A stretch of DNA of 64,000 nt from Heliopora coerulea (Eukaryota > Cnidaria > Anthozoa > Scleralcyonacea > Helioporidae): positions 1,488,001 to 1,552,000 of the forward strand of contig JASJOG010000033.1 of assembly GCA_030142905.1 (NCBI GenBank), read 5' to 3'. The translations under genes and the position numbers were made by a program. The first letter of the stretch is position 1; every line of letters begins with the position of its first letter. This document shows, piece after piece, positions 9,766 to 20,232 of this stretch. The notes beneath the pieces were generated by a model. That model worked only from the letters and a program-made list of their open reading frames with translations, made no database searches and was not told where the DNA came from.

Positions 9766-12700
9766 CTTATTAGTTATATATATATATATATATATATAAC
9801 TAGTTAGAGCGCTCTGGCATGGCTTAGATGTACCACAAGCGTGGGACATTTGAGTTACCTATATAATGTAGGCTTCTCCATCCTGCTCATCATCACTACA
9901 CTGATGAGGCCCAATAGGCCGAAACGGTTCCGTCTGTAGTTATATATATATATATGAAGAGAGGATTTGATACGACCATAATTATATGTACGAAAAATCT
10001 GACTGCCCCAGCCGGGAATCGAACCCAAGGTCTCCGAATCTGTCGGTCCGAGCCGTGCCTCAGTAGCTCAGAGGTCAGAACACCGATACGTAGATTCGGA
10101 GACCTTGGGTTCGATTCACGGCTGGGGCAGTCGGATTTTTCGTATATATAATTAAAATTGACATTGATAGACAACCTGCACCAATAAGTAACGTGACCTC
10201 AACGTTCTACACACAGCTGGACAGAGGATTATAACCACAGAAAATGTATTCACGGTGATGTTTTAAGAATTATTCTGCAGTTAAGGTCATTAAAGCTCGC
10301 ACTTCCAAAGAGTGATAAGTAATATCGTAGACACTAAAAGCCGGTAAAGAGAGGTCGTAATATTGTTCATACCACGTTTTAGAAGAAATTATAATTCAGC
10401 TGGATAAGACTACATTTTCTTCTTGGTCTCCAAAATGCATGACATACTCATGTCACCCTACATGAATGGCGGCCACAGACAAAACTTTTTTACCTTGCTA
10501 AACATTCATTATTCCAGCCAAAATTTTGTTCAACCTTTGTCTCATTATCTGTTTCTTGTGGTTTGATTGCAAAATTTTCTCTTAAACTGTATTTTCCCCA
10601 CGGATAATTTAACAAAAAATTATCCTGATCACGTAACTACCAACAAATCTGACCCATTTTCCCGTGATAATCACCACTCAATGGGCTCATAATTCCATAT
10701 CTGCTATTTTGGAAGGGTGGACGTGACAGGACGTCATGTGGCTTGTCAGTACAAGTGGTCTATTCCACAACGTCGATAGTTTGACCCACGATTGTTATTT
10801 TCCTACAATTCCTGAGATAGATTTTGAAGTCAACTGAAGACTCCTAAATGGTTATGAATAAATTGGTTTACACCTTCGTTCACTTTAATTACCACTCTGG
10901 AGCGGGTCTGAGTTTCTTTCAGAACTCTCTTCTACCGGGGCATCGTGGCAGAACAGCAGGGAAGACATAGGTGGCGCCACGCTTAAAAAATCTTGGAATT
11001 TTCTTTTTCTCGTTCTCTATGTTCTCTACCAGCAATCTGTCTTTTAATTCTTTTATTATCTCTGTCGGCAATCTTCATTTGCCAACGAGTTGCCGCACCC
11101 CGTTGCATTAAAAGCAACAGTATTAATTTACCAGGTACCTTGCAAGGTTCAGTTCCTACAAGATGCGTGCGCTTACGACTCATGTTTTAAAACGGTCATT
11201 TATGCCGATGATTTCTGTGGCTAATGCCTCGAAGAGGCAAAGCCACTATGTCATCGAGTGTGTAAGTCCGTAAGGAAGTAGTCCTTATCTTCGGATAGTT
11301 CCGATGTAATTCGTAGCTATTGGCAAAGTCTCGGGAAGATCGATGGCATCTTTGACTATTTTCGTGATCTGTTGCCACCTGTCTTTGATACGTCTTTTCA
11401 CGTACTTTTTCCGCTTCACGCTAGATAGGAAGTTATCACTCTACTTACAATGATTTTATGCAATCTTGCATCGAAAACCAGGAACAGCTTTCAAAGAATG
11501 TGTCAGTTGTGAGTGTTTAAAGAAATATTGTATTCAGCATTAGCCACATGCAGTCATGGACTACCTATTTTTTTTTTTCTCTGTGAAAACAAAAAATGTC
11601 TGAAAATGTTGCGCGATGCCTCTGAGCAAAAATTACGAGCCATGACACCCTTGCTTCCACAAATTCAAATTCTTGAAAGATCATGGCTGAATCATTCTCA
11701 TTATTCCACAAAAGGAATGGTTTGCTTCACTTTACCTGATGAAATGGCTTCACCAATTTGCATTCTAATTTTGTTGTATTCGTTTTCTGCTCCATAGGAA
11801 TCCATCTTGTTTATCACTAGCATTTTGGGTTTCTTAATAAGGTTTTGTTTGTACGATACTAATTCCTATAAAATAAAAGCAATAACATTGTTTCGTTGTG
11901 CATGGCTAACATGCTTTAGAAAGGACAACGACAAGGATGGTACTGCATTTAATTGAAAGGTCATATAGAATGACTGATGAAAAGTTAAAAGGTTGGTAGA
12001 CTGCCGAATTTATTTAAGAATTCTTTTATAAATTAATTCAAAAATTCTTTATCATAAATTCGGCAGTCTACCAACCTTTTAACTTTTTATGCTGCTTTAT
12101 ACTGCCTACGCAGCATCTTATTTTTATATTACTGTCTAGAATGACTGATAGTCGTATTCACTGTCGTTAACTTCACTGCGTGGGCTTGTTGAAATATTAG
12201 GGAGTTTACGCAAGCTGCGAATACAGCAGCAATGAACGAACTGAAGTCTAAAATTCGAAAGGAAATTACATATCATTGACGTTATATTCAACTCTACAAA
12301 TGCGCTTTTCCTAACAATTTGTAGGTAATTCATAAGGTAAGTGCTTACGTCGTCCAGAAGACGTGGAAACGTCGTGTTTACAACAAGGACGACGTGCAGA
12401 ATACTCTAGGGACGAAAAAAAATCATAGTTTCTCTTTTCCTTGAAAAAAAATGCTTTTGTAAGGACTCGTCGTCCTTGACGTTTGACGACGTTGTTGCGT
12501 AAACTCCCTATTCTGACCACAGTAACGTAGTCCTATGCGCTAATACGGGTAACTGTATAACTTTATTACATGGAGATACATCGATAAAAAGATTAAAATT
12601 TTAAAATTTTAAAAAAAATTTTAAAGCAGAAGTTAGATGAGGATACAGTTAGTTTTCTCAGCTGCTTACGTTTTCCAAATCTAGATGGTGATCTTGTTCC

Positions 12701-15700
12701 TCATTTAGATTTTCTGAGCTTCGCAGCATACCATTGGTTCATTACGAGCAGGCAACACTGTTAACCCTTTAAAGGTAGAATTCGTTTTCTTTTGCTCATT
12801 GTTCTTTTATTGTTTTCGCTTTGTTCACCAAAAATTTCTTTTGTTCTTAGTGTCCTGTATACAGGACAGTGATCCTTTAAAGAGTAAAGTAGACTTTAAG
12901 CTAAAACAAGCAACCGCCTGAACGAAATCACCAAGGGAATCAACGTTAATAAAGCAACGAGGTCGAACAGAACTAACAAGTGAATCATTCAAAGTTTTTT
13001 CATGTCCAGACTAGTTCACGAACTTGGACATGCAGAGTTATTCCAAAGAATTTTAGCGGATAGAATAAGTATTCAAAAAGTTTTTCTCCCTACAAAATTC
13101 GAGACCTAAGAACTACTTTTGGTTAGCTAGTTGACATCTCCGCGTTGTACCATCGGAAAATTGAGCACGAGCTACAACCAAGTTCTGAATTGTCGTCACG
13201 TTAAAGCTATGTTGCACCATAACAATATCACATTTCTTTTGCTTTTTGAATCGTTTGAAGAGTTCATAATTATGTCAAAGGTGGCGATGGATGAACCCGA
13301 CCATTTACGCAGCGTTACTGGCGGCCACAATGTCACGATATCAAATATGTCTCATATTGGCGTACCCTACGGCAGAGGTATATCAAACGATTAAACTATC
13401 ATATATCATATCCTAACGCAAGCTACATCGCTTAAAATCACATCACGCACCTTGACAAGCAAACAGACTGTTTCAAAAGCTGTTCGCTTAGGATATTTGC
13501 TTGATAGCTGAAATCCATGGACGTCCACCTAGAAACACAACGGGATGAGGGTTAGGGTAGCAAGACAAGAAGAAATGAATTTTGTGACAAAATGAAGATT
13601 TTCGTACGCCATAAATATGAATTTCATGGGCAAAATCGTGGTCGTAGCAAAGTCAATGTTTCTGTCTCTGTCTCCTGAGGAAAAACACGGAGAAATAAAA
13701 ACTAACGATACTTCCTTCTCTTATTATAATTATTTTGTTTTAGAAAGAATTTTAGACGTATTTCTAAATGTTGCATGTTCAGAGAAAATCTAAAGAAGTT
13801 TGATCCTATCCGGTTGTATTATATCTTTTTCAAATTAACCTCAGAAGAATGGTTTCTGGGCCCCAGACGGGGATCACAACAACCAAACCACACAATGCAG
13901 ACCACTTTTTTAATGAAAATGTTTCGAAAATGAGGGGTTTACACTGTCTGAGCAGTGAAAAAATTTCACCAAAACGTTATAAATGAAGAAATTTACTATA
14001 CGTTTGCCATAGTCCTCAATAAAATAAGATGTCAATGTAAGTAAATAACCAAATAATCAAACAAACAATCCAGGAATAGACAAATAATAAGTAAATAGGT
14101 AATTCAGAAAGAGAAGTAAACGAGTGAATAATAAATTAAAAATCCATTAAATAAGCACGAAAGTAAATCTGTAAATAAGTAAACACATAAAAAATAAATA
14201 AAATAAACAATAAAAACCCCCAAATATAAACAAACATATAGTAAATTTAAGTAAATGCGCGGCTATAGGTTGACAGTTAATTTAAACGCAATGCATGTTC
14301 TTACATTTCAAAACCTTTATGAAAGAACTTGTTTCAAGAATAAAGCATCTTTTTTACAAGTTTCACGAAAGACAAACTCTAGAAAACTTCTCGAAACAGA
14401 AAAACAACACACATACTTCAGCAAATCATCATGCACTTTAAGTCGGTATATTATGAACAGAATTTCACATACCACAAATAAAAGCATCTTAGCTCTCTCA
14501 ACGTGTCTTAGAAATTTAAGTCCTAGACCCTTGTTTTGATGTGCTCCTTCTAGTAAACCAGGCAGATCAGCGACAGTTAACTAACGAGATAAATAGTAGA
14601 AAAGTTTTTTACTGTATACTGAGCTCTCAAAAAGTTTTACGTATTATTAAAGCAGAGCATGAAAACCTAGAACATTTCTTGGATCTAGAACCAACCTAAA
14701 AAAACCTCAACGACAAAATTCCTTAGTGCTGGCTCTTACCTGACTAAAATCTTTATATTTGACTCTTCCTAACGTTGGTTTGAGCGAAGTAACTACAGTA
14801 ATGAAAAGGAAGTCCCATTCCAGTTCGACATTATACTTTAGTAACATGAAATAACACCAGTGAAACACCTGCGGGTACTTTTCGGATAAAATTCTAACCA
14901 AAGTTGTCATTAAAAGTTAATATTTGCTGTCAATGCACTCCATAAGTTGAAAAAAAAATGGCCTAAAACGCCACAGACAACTCTTGGAAGGATGATTTTG
15001 TTCTTTTATTAACGATATACTTTGTAGGAGCAGCTAATCATCAAATCGGCGCGAATATGCAGGGAACTGTGCTTCGCGAAACTTTCAAAAAATATTTAGG
15101 TCAGAAATTATTAACTTCCGAAAAACAGTCGAAGCAAAATGAATATTGTTGATTCGCGGAATCTTTTTTTTAACCAACAATGGACAAGTGGGTTGCAGTT
15201 TTGGCGAATGTTCTAAAACGAATTGGCAGGAATTGAATGGCGATACGAAATAATGATTCAAGCAAAATGCACTTGCTCTACAGTGCAATTTCCTATGAAA
15301 ATGGGCCCAGCCCTTCTCCCCCCCTACTCTTTTTTGTTAAGATACCCGTAACTATATTCTATACCCAATCAAATATTAACTTTTTAAATTTTAGACAATA
15401 TTTTTTTGCGACAATTAATATTCGTGTTTTAAAAATCAAGAAATCTAGTAAAACGAAAACATATTTGTATAAGAAACGTTAAGCCGGCATCCTTGTGAGG
15501 CTCTCCTCTTTTATTTTGACCTGGAAGACAAGTGCACAGATCAGGGACGGCGGAGCCGGGGGGGCTGCAGGGGCTGTAGCCCCCCCACTTTTTTCCAAAT
15601 GTAATGTTGAAACAACTACGCTTTAAAACACTTGTTGTGCAATTTCCCAGAGAAGCATACAAAATGTTGTATTTTTATCTCAAGCCCCCCCCACTCGTAA

Positions 15701-18700
15701 TTTCGCTCCGCCGTCCCTGGCACAGATACAGGTACATCAGTGTAACTTTAGACGTACTCACATGCATATTCTGCCACTTTAGGTTTTGCATTTGAGAGAG
15801 CCCTCAGTAAGGTGGATTTACCAGCGTTAGGGAACCTAATAAGTAAAAATGAATAAACCCTTAACACAACTTGGCTCGTTTTTCGTGTCTAGGGAAACAA
15901 AATTCCTTGCTTTAAAACTTCACTTTCATATAACTAATAAGATAAGGAAATGTTCTTGAACGGTTTGCCGCTATATTTATATGTCATTGACAATTCCAGA
16001 TAGGCGAACAAATAAGGTTGAAAGAAAATGGCAAGCATGATGAATTCCGGTGCAGCGGTCTGAGATTGTATTGAGCTGAGGTTGAGCTGCTCATACGTAC
16101 CGACTATTTGCACCGACAATAATATGAGCGGTACATATACCATGCTTAGATGGCACAATACCAGCACACCATGCACGTTTTCGAAGGTTTTACATCGTGA
16201 CTACATCTCACTTTACACGTCGTTTTACGACGGCACATCTTTTGCTGACATTGGAGAGGCTACATTTAGGGTAAAGACACTCAATTAGTTTTTTTTTTCA
16301 ACGCTTTTATATTTATTTTAAATTATATGCCACGCAAAGAATTAAGATGTCAAAAACCATGACTAGCCGAAAATTTTAAAAAACAGAGCAAGAAACATGT
16401 TAATAGATACATCTTATAAACATAATATTCGAGTGATTGAAAACAGGCAAAAATGAGATATTACCTTGTCAATTTTAATGTTTTCAAAACTCAAATATTT
16501 AGTCAACTAGACGTTTTTTACTTAAAATCGTTTCTTACTCCCTTGATGGAAATCTTGCATATATTCTTTAGACATCTTTGTCGAATGTGCTAAATGCACA
16601 GATATCATTTCAACAATGGCAACCATGAACTTACCCGACTAACCCGACATCAGCGTGCATTTTATATTCGAGGACGACCATCTTTCGTTCTCCCTTCTCT
16701 CCGGCTCCTGCAACAGTACTTGGAGATCCTCCACGACCCCCATGCGCAACTTTTAACCTACGTCCAACTTCGTCCATATCCGCAATTACACAATCAGTCG
16801 CCTCGTCTTTTACTACAGTACCAAGAGGCATGGGGATAATTAGGTCGTCACCACGCTTCCCGTTCACCCGCTTCGCTCTTATGCTGAAGGGTAAATACAG
16901 TGTGTCTGATTAAACGTTAAGGTTCACTTTATTACCGCTTCTCTATTTTTAGACATCCTTTCTCGCTCGTTCTCGTTTAAAACTTCTATTTACTAATAAG
17001 CCCCGTACTCATTCCAATACCCGGCATGAATCTAATATAAATCTTGAATAGTTCGTCTCAAGATATCGGTGAATACAAGTAACAGAACACTCGGCGAAAA
17101 TTTCTTTTTCATGCTAATATTTAATTCCCAAAGTAAGAAGACAATTGCTCAGATTGGTATCACAAGTATGCTTTCGAAAAGTCTTCTCGTTGTTGTACTC
17201 AGAAGATGAATAAGGAGAACTGGGCCGACCATTATTTCGATAATTTACAATCAATCCGATATTTCAATTTTTACAAGCACCAACCTTTAAAATATTCCCT
17301 GTTTGTCAACACTCAACATATCCTCAAATAATTTTGCACTGAAAGTTTAGAATACACACCCTGATTGATTTGCTTTACGTATATTCATGAATTTTCTATT
17401 CCATCCCGTCAAAAACAAACCGTCGTCATCGTTCGAATACCATATTTGTTATCTTACTCCCTCTCCCTCCTAAGCCCCCTTCCACAAAGTGCAAAAAAAA
17501 TAAGCCCAGTGCCGTAACGGAACTACTAAGGGCCTTTAGGAAATTTTTGTTCGGGGGCCCTCGTCACCCTTCTTAGTATAGACATATATTTCAAGACTTT
17601 AATCTCAATTGTCTTTACAGATTCATCAGGGGCCCCTTAGAGGTCGGGGGCCCTTAGGAGTTGCTCTAACCCTGCCCATAGTCCGTTACGCTACTGAATA
17701 AGCCCCATCCCTTTATGAACATAATTTGCTTTTATTAATCCTTCAAACGGCAAACCTTGTTGTTTGTTTTTTCTCCTTCTCACAATATATATTGCTTTTT
17801 CTAACTTTGACTAGGAAAATTAAATAAGTTTCCTCCCTTTGTCACGCTCCCTCCCTCATAAAAGACCCCCATTTCATGACTTGAAATTAATACGCCCTCC
17901 TGGGGACTTAAAAGAGAAAATACGGTAACCATGCTGCAGATAGTTGAGTCCAACCTAATCGCAGCATGAAACAATCTCCCTCCTTCGTCAGGCTTTTCAT
18001 ATTACTATGAAGCCTTCCCAACAAATGTGATCAGAAACAAGCCCCAAAGGCACTATACGGTCTTTGCGACAGTCAGGGTCCGAAATTGCGCCTTCCTAGT
18101 CTCAAGTGTGACAAAAACGTGAGAAACAGCGATCAGATTTTTACAGCTGGTCTCCCACTGGCGAATTATTGTTGCAGTGCCATCTGTGTTGTCAAGGTTA
18201 ATCTTCATGTTCATTGTTATTAACGATCAAATTCAGGGCCGTTCGCCAATAGGTGACTTACACTTTATCCTGCTGATGTTTTTGAAATAATTGTGAAATA
18301 AGTTTGTGTCTATATTTCTCCTCAACATTTATGGTCAGTGCGAGTTGAACGTTTCGTTTTGTACCATATGAAAAATTTTTTGGTGGGGATACGGCATCCA
18401 CTTGATTGGGAATCTTGGCACATTTAATTGACAAACGTTCACTATAATGCAAGTTCGGGAAAAAAAATTGAATAATTACAACAATTACCAACAGTGCTGA
18501 CCATGTGCGGCTTTAGGTCTTCTGTTCTCTTTGAAACGGAAGTGATGTAACGTGGCTTTGGACTGGCACTCCAAGATGACGTCACCACCATCGCCCCCTC
18601 TGGCTCCTGTACGTGGACTACCGTTGCCACCACTTCCTGCGATTACGTACAAACGAACTCTGTCCACAAAACCAATTCGTCTACTCTGGAAGAATTCCAT
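8633..18700 (-). CDS. GTPBP10: GTPBP10, mitochondrial Obg-family GTPase (complete, 8 exons)
   Basis: Exons on the minus strand: 18700-18489, 16883-16635, 15835-15762, 14792-14740, 14580-14473, 13528-13451, 11865-11736, 8838-8633. All junctions are GT-AG and all phases agree, giving 369 residues (human protein: 387). The Obg fold is residues 1-153, with the glycine-rich [20 protein letters not shown] segment. The G domain follows: G1 GFPNAGKST (154-162), G2 region FTSLKP, G3 DLPG (201-204), G4 NKMD (277-280), G5 ASAL (340-343). The family member GTPBP10 acts in late assembly of the mitochondrial large ribosomal subunit. The start ATG at 18700 is preceded by in-frame stops. AATAAA signals lie at and just after the stop. 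Introns hold several MITEs and the hammerhead repeats. Confidence 0.95.
9689..9734 (+). ncRNA. type I hammerhead ribozyme, copy A (intact)
   Basis: Stem I strands ACTACA (9689-9694) and TGTAGT (9729-9734) are exact complements. The core CTGATGA is 9695-9701. Stem II is GGCC/GGCC with loop CAGTA. The core GAAA is 9715-9718. Stem III is CGG/CCG with a two-base loop, and the cleavage triplet GTC ends at 9728. All invariant core positions are present. The very short stem III is characteristic of hammerheads in animal retrozymes and Penelope-like elements, which tend to act as dimers. Confidence 0.9.
9895..9940 (+). ncRNA. type I hammerhead ribozyme, copy B (intact)
   Basis: Same architecture as copy A: stem I ACTACA/TGTAGT, core CTGATGA (9901-9907), stem II GGCC/GGCC with loop CAATA, core GAAA (9921-9924), stem III CGG/CCG, cleavage after GTC at 9934. 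It differs from copy A only in the stem II loop (A for G), a change that leaves the fold intact. Confidence 0.9.
9991..10142. repeat. foldback element with tRNA-like arms
   Basis: Two 51-bp arms, 9991-10041 and 10092-10142, are inverted copies with only two mismatches. Each arm contains a tRNA T-arm (B box) sequence, GGTTCGATT. The interior, with the right arm, completes a tRNA-like sequence. The element sits between TA tracts close to the hammerhead array. Confidence 0.85.
10057..10129 (+). other. tRNA-like sequence inside the foldback
   Basis: 73 nt with a fully paired acceptor stem (GCCTCAG with CTGGGGC, one G-T), A box TAGCTCAGAGG, a mostly paired anticodon arm whose loop reads ACGTAGA, and B box GGTTCGATT. 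The base before the GTA anticodon is C where tRNAs have T, and the T stem has a mismatch. It is therefore better read as a tRNA-derived SINE head or pseudogene than as a working tRNA. Confidence 0.5.
11977..12090. repeat. AT-rich hairpin repeat
   Basis: AAAAGTTAAAAGGTTGGTAG with ACTGCCGAATTTAT is repeated in inverted form at 12053-12088, around a short AT-rich loop. Arms of about 34 bp are almost perfect. It is a small foldback in a GTPBP10 intron with no coding content. Confidence 0.85.
12200..12508. mobile_element. MITE with TA target duplication
   Basis: Ends GGGAGTTTACGCAA and TTGCGTAAACTCCC are perfect 14-bp terminal inverted repeats, each bordered by TA. TA duplication fits a Tc1/mariner-related parent. 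The body has several GACGTCGTCC-like motifs and no ORF of transposase type. Confidence 0.75.
14030..14240. repeat. low-complexity TAAA-rich tract
   Basis: Degenerate AAATAAGTAAATA-type repeats within a GTPBP10 intron. No other content seen. Confidence 0.7.
15534..15727. mobile_element. hAT MITE with 8-bp target duplication
   Basis: Element 15542-15719 (178 bp) has perfect ends CAGGGACGGCGGAGC and GCTCCGCCGTCCCTG. It is flanked by the duplicated 8-mer GCACAGAT (15534-15541 and 15720-15727). Eight-base duplications and CAGGG ends define hAT elements. It inserted close to the donor of GTPBP10 exon 3 (15762) without disturbing it. Confidence 0.92.
17499..17704. mobile_element. hAT MITE with 8-bp target duplication
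   Basis: Element 17507-17696 (190 bp) has ends CAGTGCCGTAACGGA and TCCGTTACGCTACTG (one mismatch across 15). It is flanked by AATAAGCC at both sides. The interior has GGGGGCCC runs and no ORF. It lies in GTPBP10 intron 1. Confidence 0.9.
18489..18700 (-). CDS. GTPBP10: GTPBP10 exon 1 (start codon, Obg fold)
   Basis: Starts at ATG 18700 and reads [20 protein letters not shown], then the glycine-rich Obg loops. It ends in phase 2 at donor GTAATT (18488), which joins to exon 2 starting at 16883 to give ...[20 protein letters not shown]. Confidence 0.93.
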
Positions 18701-20232
18701 TAATAGGCAAGGTTCAAGCCATCATAACCCATTTGGACAAATTAGCCAGAGCCGCAGCTCCAGCAGCGTTGTTTTGTATGCACAAGTGATGCAGTGTTTT
18801 GAAATGTTGGACGGTGACTGCACTGGCGATAATTGCCTGTGTTTGAAGGAAAGTCTACAAAAATGGCTAGCCGAATAGTACCTTATTATAAACCTTTGAA
18901 ATACCATATATGCACGACTTAATCAGTTCCTTTCATAAACTAGTGCTATGGAACTCATAATTTCATAAATAGTTGTGTTTTTGTACTCTCAAAAAACGCC
19001 CAAACTGAGAAATAAGCAGCAGTACGCACTTTGCAACACGGACATCTTTTCGCGCAAAAGTAACGTAAGTACCACACAAATGAAGTTCGTCTAAAAATGA
19101 AAACTTCAGTGTTATTGGCTATAACACGTCATATAATTTCCTATTTGGTGACATCGCAAAGTTTTTGACCTACGAAGTTTTGTATATATATGCACACGTA
19201 TATGCATATGCATATGTATATGTATATGTATATGCATATGCACATGCATATCCATATGTATATATGATCTTTTGCCACATATGCGTTTCAAATACATCAT
19301 CACTTAAAAGTTTATGCTAATCATGACCTAAACAGCATTGGTTTATCATAATAACTAAGTACGTCATGCATATCAGAGTTTAAAATAAAGTCTCGTTTGA
19401 CCTCGTATAGCATATACAACTAACAAGACTAAGAGCAATTTTTGAGTGAATGTTTGGCAGCGAAACCCCTCATTAAGATGAAGACAGGAATAGCCTTCGT
19501 AGCTCAGACGGTAGAACACTGGACTAGGCTCTCCAACGCCCACTTTTTTCGTTTTACATTATTCGGTTCGAACATTCAAATTTACTCTTCTAGCTCTTCC
19601 TTCACAGATAATGAGTATTTTGACTCATATTGCTGGTAATAAACCCAATATGATAAAGAACATGTGGTCCATAACATTACTTGTACAAAGTACCCAACTG
19701 GGGTGTTGGTGGCACGGTAATTGTGCGAAGACTAGGGTTCGATTTCTGATTCACTGAGAGTCTGACCACGGTCTGACTGAAGTTACCGTAGTCACAAGTG
19801 GGAAGATTATAGCCCATTATGACTCTACAAACCATTGCAGGTTTTCTCTGTGTAGGTCGTTTTCCTCCTTCAATAACACTGGACCCATAACGGCGGCCCT
19901 TATTTCACCTCCATGGAGAACAGATTAGTTATAGCTGATAGGGTTATCCAGTATAAATAATAGAGTATTTAAATAATAGGAAGTGCACGGGACTAGTTCC
20001 CCAGAGTTGTGAGTTCGGTTTTCTTCTGAAGACCTTGACGCTGCAATACAGCTCGATTTGATCTTAAAGAGGACTTTCACTGCTTATTATAGACTTAAAG
20101 ATCAGTCTTTCGGGACTTTTTTCTCTGATAATCTGAGTAAACTCCAAATGTTACAAGCAAATTGACGATATTTATCACCAAGAATTCAAGTCGTAGAATG
20201 TCTTCCAACTTTTGTGAGGATTTTTTTTTCTT
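18701..20232. other. intergenic region with tRNA-derived SINE-like repeats
   Basis: Separates the 5' end of GTPBP10 from the 3' end of the helicase-like gene (both minus strand), so it must contain the GTPBP10 promoter; no TATA box is obvious. A tRNA-like head with A box TAGCTCAGACGGTAGAACAC lies near 19500, and a second B-box-like GGGTTCGATTTC at about 19736-19747, followed by a SINE-like body to about 19970. A TATGCA-rich repeat lies at 19185-19265. No gene seen. Confidence 0.55.
19185..19265. repeat. TATGCA-type microsatellite
   Basis: Alternating TATATG and CATATG hexamers over about 80 bp, imperfect. Confidence 0.8.

Larger units (their letters stand above)
9632..9945 (+). repeat. retrozyme-like tandem repeat with two hammerhead ribozymes
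   Basis: Two copies of a unit that includes TAGGCTTCTCCATCCTGCTC, a hammerhead motif and a (TA)n tract. The second copy is full length and includes GTTAGAGCGCTCTGGCATGG and GTACCACAAGCGTGGGACAT. The two predicted cleavage sites are 206 nt apart, so cleavage would release a 206-nt monomer. At the left edge a palindrome (GGATGGAGAAGCC, TA tract, GGCTTCTCCATCC) shows an inverted fragment of the same unit. The array lies in the last intron of GTPBP10 on the opposite strand. Small dimeric repeats with type I hammerheads are known from animal genomes as retrozymes. Confidence 0.85.

Noticed and set aside
10057..10129. Functional tRNA gene (apparent GTA anticodon, Tyr)
   Set aside because: The base before the anticodon is C, the T stem has a mismatch and the sequence is half of a foldback repeat.
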